Shown here piece by piece: positions 18,611 to 25,457 of a DNA stretch of 64,000 bases. The DNA lies in assembly GCF_009764265.1 (NCBI RefSeq), contig NZ_RWIR01000013.1:24166-88165 (forward strand). Reading direction: 5' to 3'. Each line of letters begins with the position of its first letter. Positions within the stretch are counted from its first letter, which is position 1. The stretch comes from Pseudomonas sp. PB101. GTDB taxonomy: Bacteria > Pseudomonadota > Gammaproteobacteria > Pseudomonadales > Pseudomonadaceae. Position numbers and translations under genes: made by a program. A model generated the notes under the pieces. That model was given only the letters and a program-made list of their open reading frames with translations. It ran no database searches and was not told the origin of the DNA.

Positions 18611-19464
18611 AGGTTCTTGTGTTAGGGGTCACCGGAATGCTGGGTAGCACGGTGTTCAGGCAATTCCACGGAAACCCGCACCTTGAGGTGTGGGGCACAT
18701 TGCGCAACCCGAATGGCGCCAGATACTTTTCTGAAGACACCCACGGTTCGTTGATCAGTAACGTTGACGTGCTTGACCATGACTCCCTGGTTTCGGTACT
18801 GGCACGGGTCAAGCCGGATGTCGTCATCAACTGCGTTGGATTGATCAAGCAGTTGGCTGATGCCAAGGATCCTCTGTCGGCTCTGCCTATCAATGCGATG
18901 TTGCCGCACCGCATTGCCAAGCTGTGCGCGCTGTCCGGGGCACGCCTGATTCATATCAGCACCGATTGCGTGTTCTCCGGTCGCAAGGGTTCGTACACCG
19001 AAGAGGATACCTCCGACGCGGAAGATCTCTACGGTAAGTCGAAGTACATTGGCGAGCTGCATGCCGAATCGAATGCGATCACCCTGCGGACCTCCATCAT
19101 TGGTCACGAATTGGGAAGCCAGTATTCGCTGGTCGACTGGTTTCTTTCCCAGAATGGCGCCGTCAAAGGCTATGAAAAGGCCATTTTTTCGGGGTTGCCT
19201 ACGGCGGAACTGGCACGTGTCATTCGCGACTACGTAATACCGAATCCGCAGCTTCATGGCCTTTACCATGTATCGGTGGCTCCGATTGACAAGTTGTCTC
19301 TTCTGAAACTGGTAGCGGAAGTTTACGAAAAGGAAATCGATATCATCGCGGACAGTCAACTTTCTATAGATCGCTCACTGAACTCCTCGAAGTTTCAGGC
19401 TGCAACCGGTTACGTTCCACCTTCATGGTTGGAATTGGTTAAATCGATGCGCGCGTTGCGTTGA
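18607..19464 (+). CDS. RmlD-like NAD(P)-dependent sugar reductase of the UDP-L-HexNAc pathway (WbvR/QnlA type)
   Basis: A 285-residue SDR of the RmlD group: the Rossmann motif is LGVTGMLGSTVF, the active-site region is HISTDCVFSG and the YxxxK pair is YGKSKYIGE. It sits directly before WbjB- and WbjD-type genes. In L-FucNAc pathways the matching enzyme (WbjC/FnlB/CapF) is about 370 residues with an extra C-terminal cupin epimerase domain, which is absent here. The short RmlD-like form is known from WbvR of Vibrio cholerae O37 and QnlA of E. coli, which lead to UDP-L-RhaNAc and UDP-L-QuiNAc. I therefore infer L-QuiNAc, or L-RhaNAc, rather than L-FucNAc. It is distinct from the true rmlD at 38515-39384. 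Confidence 0.82.
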   Translation: MKVLVLGVTGMLGSTVFRQFHGNPHLEVWGTLRNPNGARYFSEDTHGSLISNVDVLDHDSLVSVLARVKPDVVINCVGLIKQLADAKDPLSALPINAMLPHRIAKLCALSGARLIHISTDCVFSGRKGSYTEEDTSDAEDLYGKSKYIGELHAESNAITLRTSIIGHELGSQYSLVDWFLSQNGAVKGYEKAIFSGLPTAELARVIRDYVIPNPQLHGLYHVSVAPIDKLSLLKLVAEVYEKEIDIIADSQLSIDRSLNSSKFQAATGYVPPSWLELVKSMRALR

Positions 19465-19500
19465 TCATTAAATTCAATCAGGTTTTGGAAGGTGGTAGAT

Positions 19501-20511
19501 ATGTTTGATAATAAGGTTTTGATGATCACGGGCGGTACGGGCTCGTTTGGCCATACGGTGTTGAAGCGTTTTCTGGATACCGACGTAAAAGAGATTCGCG
19601 TATTCAGCCGTGACGAGAAGAAGCAGGAAGACATGCGCATTGCTTTGTCCAATGACAAAGTGAAGTTCTACATCGGTGACGTACGTGACCGCGACAGCCT
19701 TGATCAGGCCATGGTGGGTGTGGATTACATTTTCCACGCCGCGGCCCTGAAGCAGGTACCTTCCTGCGAGTTTTACCCGATGGAAGCCGTGCGTACCAAC
19801 GTCATGGGTACCGAAAACGTTTTGAATGCGGCCATTGCTTCGGGTGTGCAGCGTGTCGTTGTACTGAGTACCGACAAGGCTGTCTATCCGATTAATGCCA
19901 TGGGTATTTCCAAGGCCATGGCCGAGAAGCTGATGGTTGCCAAGTCGCGGATGATCCCGGCTAAAGGCCCGGTGATCTGCGCAACCCGCTACGGCAATGT
20001 CATGGCGTCGCGCGGTTCGGTTATCCCGTTGTTCATCAAGCAGTTGCAAAGTGGCGAGCCGCTGACCGTCACCGACCCGAACATGACACGCTTTTTGATG
20101 TCGCTCGAGGATTCCGTCGACCTGGTTCTGCACGCGTTCGAACACGCCGAGCAAGGTGATATTTTCGTCCAGAAAGCACCTGCCTCGACCGTTGAGGACC
20201 TGGCGCAAGCGCTCAAGGAACTCTTTGCTCGCGACAATGACGTCAGGGTCATTGGCACCCGTCATGGCGAAAAACTTTACGAGTCGCTGATCTCTCGCGA
20301 AGAAATGGCCAAAGCCGAAGACATGGGGCGTTACTACCGCATTCCATCGGACAATCGTGACCTGAACTACAAGAAGTTCTTTGTTGAAGGCGAGAAGGAA
20401 ATTTCCGATCTGGACGATTACACCTCGCACAATACCGAGCGTCTGGATGTGGAAGGCGTGAAGAAAGTTCTGTTGAATCTGGAATACATTCAGGAGCAGC
20501 TTGATGCTTAA
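19501..20511 (+). CDS. wbjB: UDP-GlcNAc 4,6-dehydratase / 5-epimerase (WbjB/FnlA/CapE family)
   Basis: A 336-residue SDR that starts conversion of UDP-GlcNAc to L-configured 6-deoxy-HexNAc sugars. The NAD motif is ITGGTGSFGHTVLKRF at residues 9-24, followed by FSRDEKKQEDMR, the HAAALKQVPSCE loop, and the catalytic segment STDKAVYPINAMGISK. The C-terminal RHGEKLYESLISREEMAKAEDMG region is typical of FnlA/CapE. It lacks the N-terminal membrane domain of WbpM, which distinguishes the two dehydratases in this locus. ATG 19501 is used; the frame opens nine bases earlier. The stop overlaps the following start. Confidence 0.92.
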   Translation: MFDNKVLMITGGTGSFGHTVLKRFLDTDVKEIRVFSRDEKKQEDMRIALSNDKVKFYIGDVRDRDSLDQAMVGVDYIFHAAALKQVPSCEFYPMEAVRTNVMGTENVLNAAIASGVQRVVVLSTDKAVYPINAMGISKAMAEKLMVAKSRMIPAKGPVICATRYGNVMASRGSVIPLFIKQLQSGEPLTVTDPNMTRFLMSLEDSVDLVLHAFEHAEQGDIFVQKAPASTVEDLAQALKELFARDNDVRVIGTRHGEKLYESLISREEMAKAEDMGRYYRIPSDNRDLNYKKFFVEGEKEISDLDDYTSHNTERLDVEGVKKVLLNLEYIQEQLDA

Positions 20512-21631
20512 GGTCATGACGCTGGTCGGTACGCGACCAGAACTTATCAAGATGAGCCGCGTCATTGCCGAGCTTGATAAGCAGGTTAATCATGTGTTGG
20601 TTCACTCGGGTCAAAACTACGACTTCGAATTGAATCAGGTTTTTTTCGATGACCTTGAAATTCGCAAGCCTGATTACTTCCTGGGTGCTGCAGGCGATAC
20701 CGCAGCCAAGACCATCGCCGAAGTGATTTCCAAGGCGGATGAAGTATTCGAGGCCGAGAAGCCTGATGCGCTTCTGCTCTACGGCGATACCAACACCTGC
20801 CTGGCCGTCATTGCCGCCAAGCGCCGCAAGATTCCTGTGTTCCATATGGAAGCCGGTAACCGCTGCTTTGACCAGCGTGTCCCTGAAGAGCTCAATCGCA
20901 AGGTGCTCGATCACCTGAGCGATATCAACATGGTCCTGACTGAGCATGCCCGCCGCTACCTGATCGCCGAAGGCATTCGTCCTGAAACCATCATCAAGAC
21001 CGGGTCGCACATGGAGGAGGTGCTCGACTATTACATGCCGAAAATCCTCACTTCCGACGTGCTGGCACGAGAAGGCCTGGAGCAGGACAAGTTCTTCATC
21101 GTCAGCGCTCACCGTGAAGAAAACGTCGATACGCCGGAAAACCTTCGCGACTTGCTCAAAACGCTGCGCGCCCTGGCGGACAAGTACCAGTATCCGATTA
21201 TCGTTTCCACGCACCCTCGCACCCGCAAGCGCCTGGAAGCGATTGGTGAATCCCTCGATCACCCATTGATTCGTTTCTCGAAGCCATTCGGTCTGCTCGA
21301 CTACATCAAGTTGCAGATGTCGGCGTTCTGCGTGCTGTCCGACAGCGGCACCATCACCGAGGAAGCCTCTCTTCTGAATTTGCCTGCCATTACCATTCGT
21401 AATGCGCACGAGCGTCCGGAAGGGATGGATGAAGGCACTCTCATCATGAGTGGCCTGAAAGTGGAAGGCGTGCTGGATGCCGTACGTGTGGTCACCAGCC
21501 AGCATGATCGCAGCCAGCGCGTTATCCCGGTCGTGAGGGATTACCAGGCAGGTCCTGTGTCGAAGCAGGTAGTTCGGGTCGTGTTGAGTTACACCGACTA
21601 CATCAATCGTACTGTCTGGTCGAAATCCTGA
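20504..21631 (+). CDS. wbjD: UDP-HexNAc 2-epimerase (WbjD/FnlC/WecB family)
   Basis: A 375-residue GT-B-fold enzyme that inverts C2 of the UDP-L-sugar intermediate, the last step to UDP-L-FucNAc or UDP-L-QuiNAc. Family motifs visible are GTRPELIKMSRVI at the N-terminus, HSGQNYDFELNQVFF, YGDTNTCLAVIAAKR, HMEAGNRCFDQRVPEE, SAHREENVDTPENL and the SDSGTITEEASLL C-terminal loop with its UDP-binding residues. It overlaps wbjB by eight bases. After its stop the same reading frame continues as the decayed end of an unrelated wbpV gene, suggesting a deletion or recombination joint right at this gene's 3' end. Confidence 0.92.
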   Translation: MLKVMTLVGTRPELIKMSRVIAELDKQVNHVLVHSGQNYDFELNQVFFDDLEIRKPDYFLGAAGDTAAKTIAEVISKADEVFEAEKPDALLLYGDTNTCLAVIAAKRRKIPVFHMEAGNRCFDQRVPEELNRKVLDHLSDINMVLTEHARRYLIAEGIRPETIIKTGSHMEEVLDYYMPKILTSDVLAREGLEQDKFFIVSAHREENVDTPENLRDLLKTLRALADKYQYPIIVSTHPRTRKRLEAIGESLDHPLIRFSKPFGLLDYIKLQMSAFCVLSDSGTITEEASLLNLPAITIRNAHERPEGMDEGTLIMSGLKVEGVLDAVRVVTSQHDRSQRVIPVVRDYQAGPVSKQVVRVVLSYTDYINRTVWSKS

Positions 21632-21766
21632 GCGTCGTCGACGCTGCAGGTCGATATAAGCAAGACTCGAGAATTGCTGGGCTGGATTCCTCCGATCAGC
21701 GTCGATGAGGCGCTTGCGTCGACTGCCAATCACTACAAGGAAAGCCAGCGCCAAGCTGGCTTATGA
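21632..21766 (+). pseudogene. C-terminal relic of a wbpV-type epimerase/reductase gene
   Basis: The frame immediately after the wbjD stop encodes 44 residues, including LQVDISKTRELLGWIPPISV and DEALASTANHYKESQ, ending in a normal stop. This is the standard C-terminus of WbpV-type SDR proteins; the intact relative at 5417-6391 ends with the comparable VVDSSKACNLLGWRAPLGAD. No start codon, Rossmann motif or YxxxK remains. It lies just before wbpL, where wbpV normally sits. The differing residues show it came from a different wbpV allele than the intact copy. Confidence 0.78.
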
Positions 21767-21771
21767 CAGTG

Positions 21772-21795
21772 CCGGTTCCTTGCAGAACCGGTTTT
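21772..21795 (+). terminator. Hairpin with T-run between the wbpV relic and wbpL
   Basis: CCGGTTC pairs with GAACCGG around a six-base loop and is followed by TTTT. It begins six bases after the relic's stop and ends about 22 bases before the wbpL start, so it would partly insulate wbpL-wbpM from the serotype-specific genes. Confidence 0.7.
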
Positions 21796-21817
21796 GGCTG
21801 TTTCAGGAAGTTGACCT

Positions 21818-22843
21818 TTGAACACAATATGGTTGTTGGCGTTGGTGGTGGGTGTTTCATTCTTGGGCACCGGTGCATTGCGCAAATACGCATTGGCACG
21901 CAGCTTGATAGATGTTCCTAACGCGCGTAGTTCACATTCGGTCCCGACCCCTCGGGGTGGTGGTGTGGCTATCGTCTTGAGTTTTCTGATTGCACTGCCT
22001 GTCCTGGCCTGGACAGATGCCGTCGCATGGCCGTTGGCGTTGGCTCTGCTGGGGGCCGGCGGCTGGATCGCGATCGTTGGTTTTCTCGATGACCATGGGC
22101 ATATTGCCGCGCGTTGGCGCCTGCTTGCGCATTTCAGTGGTGCCATCTGGGCATTGTGCTGGATTGGGGGAATGGCGCCGATCAATCTGTTCGGTCACGA
22201 GTTCAGTCTCGGCTGGTTCGGCTATGTCATCGGGGCGTTCTATCTGGTCTGGATGCTCAACCTGTACAACTTCATGGATGGCATTGACGGCCTGGCCAGC
22301 GTCGAGGCGATTTGCGCCTGTGTCGGTGCTTGCCTGGTCTACTGGGTTGCGGGCAACACCAGTCTCGCCATTGCTCCGCTTGTACTGGCGATGGCCGTAT
22401 CGGGTTTCCTTGCCTGGAATTTTCCGCCAGCGAAAATTTTCATGGGGGATGCCGGCAGTGGTTTCCTGGGCATCGTACTGGCGGTGATGTCGCTTCACGC
22501 GGCCTGGACCAATTCTCTGTTTCTCTGGGCCTGGCTCATTTTGTTGGGCGTCTTCATTGTGGATGCCACCTTTACCCTCATTCGTCGGCTGTTGCGCGGT
22601 GACAAGGTTTATGAGGCTCATCGCAGCCATGGCTACCAGTACGCTTCACGAAAATATCGCAGCCATCGGTCGGTCACGCTGGCAATCGCAGCGATCAATT
22701 TGTTGTGGTTAGTGCCAGTGGCTATATTGGTCGTCATGCAATATGTCGATGGCGTGACAGGATTGATCCTGGCCTACGTGCCTTTGGTGTTGCTGGCGTT
22801 CAAGTTTCACGCAGGCGAGTTGGAAATCGTCGGCAAGGCGTGA
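21818..22843 (+). CDS. wbpL: Initiating sugar-1-phosphate transferase (undecaprenyl-phosphate)
   Basis: A 341-residue, roughly ten-helix membrane protein of the MraY/WecA (GT4-PNPT) family. Conserved cytoplasmic motifs are present: VPNARSSHSVPTPRGGGVAI, GFLDDHGHI (Asp-Asp), NLYNFMDGIDGLAS (Asn and Asp at the Mg/UDP site), KIFMGDAGSGFLG, and the C-terminal HRSHGYQYASRK. It transfers a HexNAc-type sugar phosphate, D-QuiNAc or D-FucNAc in P. aeruginosa, to undecaprenyl phosphate to start each O-unit. Start is TTG 21818 preceded by AGGAAG. wbpL and wbpM form the conserved right end of the O-antigen locus. Confidence 0.92.
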   Translation: MNTIWLLALVVGVSFLGTGALRKYALARSLIDVPNARSSHSVPTPRGGGVAIVLSFLIALPVLAWTDAVAWPLALALLGAGGWIAIVGFLDDHGHIAARWRLLAHFSGAIWALCWIGGMAPINLFGHEFSLGWFGYVIGAFYLVWMLNLYNFMDGIDGLASVEAICACVGACLVYWVAGNTSLAIAPLVLAMAVSGFLAWNFPPAKIFMGDAGSGFLGIVLAVMSLHAAWTNSLFLWAWLILLGVFIVDATFTLIRRLLRGDKVYEAHRSHGYQYASRKYRSHRSVTLAIAAINLLWLVPVAILVVMQYVDGVTGLILAYVPLVLLAFKFHAGELEIVGKA

Positions 22844-22946
22844 TTGATGCATTGGGTCTTGAGCATTGCTTTGTCGGCAAGCGAGTTACCGAAAGCTGTA
22901 GTTGCTGTATCAATGCTAGGAGCTTCGAGAGGTGTTAAGAGGGGTT

Positions 22947-24941
22947 ATGGATAAGATTCGGGCAAAGTTGTTAAGTCTGCCAAGACGACATAAACGCATT
23001 CTGCAGGTTATGACTGATACTTCCTTGGTCTGGTTTGCCCTGTGGATGGCGTTTGTCGTGCGTCTGGGGGTGGACGAGTTGATCAACCCGTTCACTGAGC
23101 ATGTCTGGCTTTTTGTCAGTGCACCTGTCATCGCCATTCCTCTTTTCGTCCGCTTTGGCATGTACCGTGCCGTCATGCGTTATTTTGGCAATGACGCGCT
23201 CATTGCCATTATCAAGGCCGTAACACTTTCATCCTTGATACTTGGCGTTGTGGTGTATTGGTACAGTAATCATCAAAACGTCGTTCCTCGCTCGATCATT
23301 TTCAACTATTGGTGGTTGAGCCTGATCATGATCGGCGGCCTTCGCCTGGTCATGCGTCAGTATTTTATGGGCGACTGGTTCAGTGCGACTCAGCACGTTC
23401 CGTTTACAAACCGGGATGATGGACTGCCGAAAGTTGCTATCTACGGCGCGGGGGCAGCGGGTAATCAACTCGTTGCCGCGCTGCGGATGGGGCGTGTCAT
23501 GCGGCCCGTGGCCTTTATCGATGACGATAGTGGCATCGCCGACAGGGTGATCTCCGGGTTGCAGGTGTTTCAGCCTGAAAATATCCAGCAAATGATCGAC
23601 AACACTGGCGCCCAGGAAATCCTGCTCGCCATTCCTTCGTCCAACCGTGGACGTCGCCGCGAGATTCTCGGGTTTCTGGAAGGCTTTCCGCTGCACGTTC
23701 GAAGTGTCCCGGGATTCATGGACCTCGCCAGTGGCCGGGTCAAGGTCGACGATATCCAGGAAGTAGACATTGCCGACCTGCTCGGACGGGACGCAGTCCC
23801 GGCTCAGGCTGACTTGCTCGAACATTGCATCACGGGGCAGTCGGTGTTGGTCACGGGCGCTGGTGGTTCCATTGGCTCCGAGCTTTGCCGGCAGATTCTG
23901 GCGCTGCGCCCGACAACGCTTCTGTTGTTTGAACACAGTGAGTTCAATCTTTACTCCATCTTGTCGGAGCTGGAACAGCGGGTCGCCCGAGAGTCGCTGT
24001 CCATCCGTCTCCTGCCGATTCTCGGGTCGGTTCGTAACCCGGACAAGTTGCTGGATGTCATGAAAACCTGGCGAGTAGACACGGTGTATCACGCCGCGGC
24101 CTACAAGCATGTGCCCATGGTCGAACACAACATTGCCGAAGGTGTGCTCAATAATGTGATCGGCACGCTCAATACGGCCCAGGCCGCACTCCAGGCGGGA
24201 GTGGCCAACTTCGTCCTGATTTCGACGGACAAAGCTGTGCGACCTACCAATGTCATGGGCAGCACCAAGCGTCTTGCCGAGTTGACGTTGCAGGCGTTGA
24301 GTCGTGAGTTGGCTCCGGTATTGTTCGGCGATACGAGCAATGTTTCGCGTGTGAACAAGACGCGCTTCACGATGGTGCGGTTCGGTAATGTCCTGGGATC
24401 GTCGGGTTCGGTCATTCCGTTGTTTCACAAGCAGATCAAGTCGGGTGGTCCGCTGACTGTCACGCATCCGAAGATCACTCGGTACTTCATGACCATCCCT
24501 GAAGCTGCGCAGTTGGTGATCCAGGCGGGCTCCATGGGGCAGGGTGGTGATGTGTTCGTACTCGATATGGGTGAGCCTGTGAGGATCGTCGAGCTGGCCG
24601 AGAAGATGATCCATCTTTCCGGCCTGAGCGTGCGCTCGGAAAAGAACTTGCACGGTGACATCGCCATCGAGTTCACCGGGCTGCGTCCGGGCGAGAAGCT
24701 GTACGAAGAGCTGCTGATTGGAGACAACGTGGCGGCCACCCAACACCCGATGATCATGACGGCCAACGAGGATCATCTGTCCTGGGATGTGCTGAAGGTC
24801 AAGTTGACCGAGTTGCTGGCTGCCGTGGACCAGGACGACTATGCACGCGTCCGCCAGTTGCTGCGCGACACTGTCAGCGGCTATACCCCGGACGGTGAGA
24901 TTGTCGACTGGATTTATCAGCAGCGCCGCCTCGAACCCTGA
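22947..24941 (+). CDS. wbpM: UDP-GlcNAc 4,6-dehydratase, membrane-bound
   Basis: A 664-residue protein, matching the length of P. aeruginosa WbpM. The N-terminal quarter has four hydrophobic helices (VWFALWMAFVVRLGV, LFVSAPVIAIPLFV and two more up to about residue 130), followed by a regulatory Rossmann domain (VAIYGAGAAGNQLV). The catalytic SDR domain starts near residue 295 with VLVTGAGGSIGSELCRQIL and carries STDKAVRPTNVMGSTKR as its active-site segment. It makes UDP-4-keto-6-deoxy-GlcNAc, precursor of D-QuiNAc/D-FucNAc, and is required for many Pseudomonas O-antigens. ATG 22947 has a good AGAGGGG ribosome-binding site. Confidence 0.95.
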   Translation: MDKIRAKLLSLPRRHKRILQVMTDTSLVWFALWMAFVVRLGVDELINPFTEHVWLFVSAPVIAIPLFVRFGMYRAVMRYFGNDALIAIIKAVTLSSLILGVVVYWYSNHQNVVPRSIIFNYWWLSLIMIGGLRLVMRQYFMGDWFSATQHVPFTNRDDGLPKVAIYGAGAAGNQLVAALRMGRVMRPVAFIDDDSGIADRVISGLQVFQPENIQQMIDNTGAQEILLAIPSSNRGRRREILGFLEGFPLHVRSVPGFMDLASGRVKVDDIQEVDIADLLGRDAVPAQADLLEHCITGQSVLVTGAGGSIGSELCRQILALRPTTLLLFEHSEFNLYSILSELEQRVARESLSIRLLPILGSVRNPDKLLDVMKTWRVDTVYHAAAYKHVPMVEHNIAEGVLNNVIGTLNTAQAALQAGVANFVLISTDKAVRPTNVMGSTKRLAELTLQALSRELAPVLFGDTSNVSRVNKTRFTMVRFGNVLGSSGSVIPLFHKQIKSGGPLTVTHPKITRYFMTIPEAAQLVIQAGSMGQGGDVFVLDMGEPVRIVELAEKMIHLSGLSVRSEKNLHGDIAIEFTGLRPGEKLYEELLIGDNVAATQHPMIMTANEDHLSWDVLKVKLTELLAAVDQDDYARVRQLLRDTVSGYTPDGEIVDWIYQQRRLEP

Positions 24942-24970
24942 TTGTTTCATATCCGGTAACGTACACATTT

Positions 24971-24998
24971 TTGACAGCTGAATGTCATGGCCTAAGTT
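24971..24998 (+). promoter_or_regulatory. Predicted sigma-70 promoter for the comEA-like gene
   Basis: A perfect TTGACA at 24971 and TAAGTT at 24993 are 16 bases apart, ahead of a leader hairpin and the start at 25054. TGACA and TGTCA around the -35 also form a short inverted repeat. Confidence 0.45.
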
Positions 24999-25000
24999 TG

Positions 25001-25028
25001 GAGAGCAGCTTCGGAAAAGCTGCTTTCT
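25001..25028 (+). promoter_or_regulatory. Hairpin in the 5' leader of the comEA-like gene
   Basis: AGCAGCTT pairs with AAGCTGCT around a five-base loop, extended by an outer GAG/CTC-type pairing and followed by TTCTC. It could be a weak terminator for wbpM read-through or a leader structure; the sequence does not decide between them. Confidence 0.45.
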
Positions 25029-25053
25029 CAAACGACGGCATGGAGCTTCACTA

Positions 25054-25389
25054 ATGCGTACAAGCAGTTTCCACTCTCTGGTTTTTGCCCTTCTCGCCAG
25101 CGCCTCCCTTACGGCAATCGCCGCGCCTGCTAACCCGCCGGAGGTGATGAAAGCGCCTCTGGTGCAGGATGTGGCCGCCACGGCACCACTCGGCAAGGTC
25201 GATCTCAATAGTGCTGATGCACCTACGCTGCAACGCGAGCTGGCTGGAGTGGGCGAGGCCAAGGCCAAAGCGATTGTTGCTTATCGTGATAGTAACGGTG
25301 CGTTTGCATCCGTTGACGAGTTGCTGGAAGTGACGGGCATCGGCAAAGCGATTCTTGACCGCAACCGCGACAGGATCGAAGTGAACTGA
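25054..25389 (+). CDS. ComEA-like helix-hairpin-helix DNA-binding protein, secreted
   Basis: A 111-residue protein with a signal peptide (SSFHSLVFALLASASLTAIAA, cleavage near AIAA/PAN), a linker, and a C-terminal double HhH domain: KVDLNSADAPTLQRELAGVG, AKAKAIVAYR and FASVDELLEVTGIGKAILD. This is the ComEA-type DNA-binding module; in competent bacteria ComEA binds incoming DNA in the periplasm. The gene commonly follows wbpM in Pseudomonas and is usually not with other competence genes. ATG 25054 is chosen because it begins the signal peptide; an in-frame start at 24982 lies before the leader hairpin. Confidence 0.88.
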   Translation: MRTSSFHSLVFALLASASLTAIAAPANPPEVMKAPLVQDVAATAPLGKVDLNSADAPTLQRELAGVGEAKAKAIVAYRDSNGAFASVDELLEVTGIGKAILDRNRDRIEVN

Positions 25390-25404
25390 GGTGTTGTAGA
25401 AACG

Positions 25405-25433
25405 AAAAAGGCCGATCATTGATCGGCCTTTTT
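25405..25433 (+). terminator. Rho-independent terminator, probably bidirectional
   Basis: GGCCGATC and GATCGGCC pair around ATT, flanked by AAAAA and TTTTT. It lies between the convergent comEA-like and RTX genes and can serve both. Confidence 0.92.
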
Positions 25434-25457
25434 CTTTGGAGAAACTAACGCCCGAAC

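Noticed and set aside
18607..19464. Calling this gene wbjC/fnlB/capF
   Set aside because: It is only 285 residues and has no C-terminal cupin domain, so it fits the RmlD/WbvR/QnlA type better.
23229..25268. 679-codon minus-strand frame across wbpM and the comEA-like gene
   Set aside because: It is antisense to two well-supported genes and has no family pattern or ribosome-binding site.
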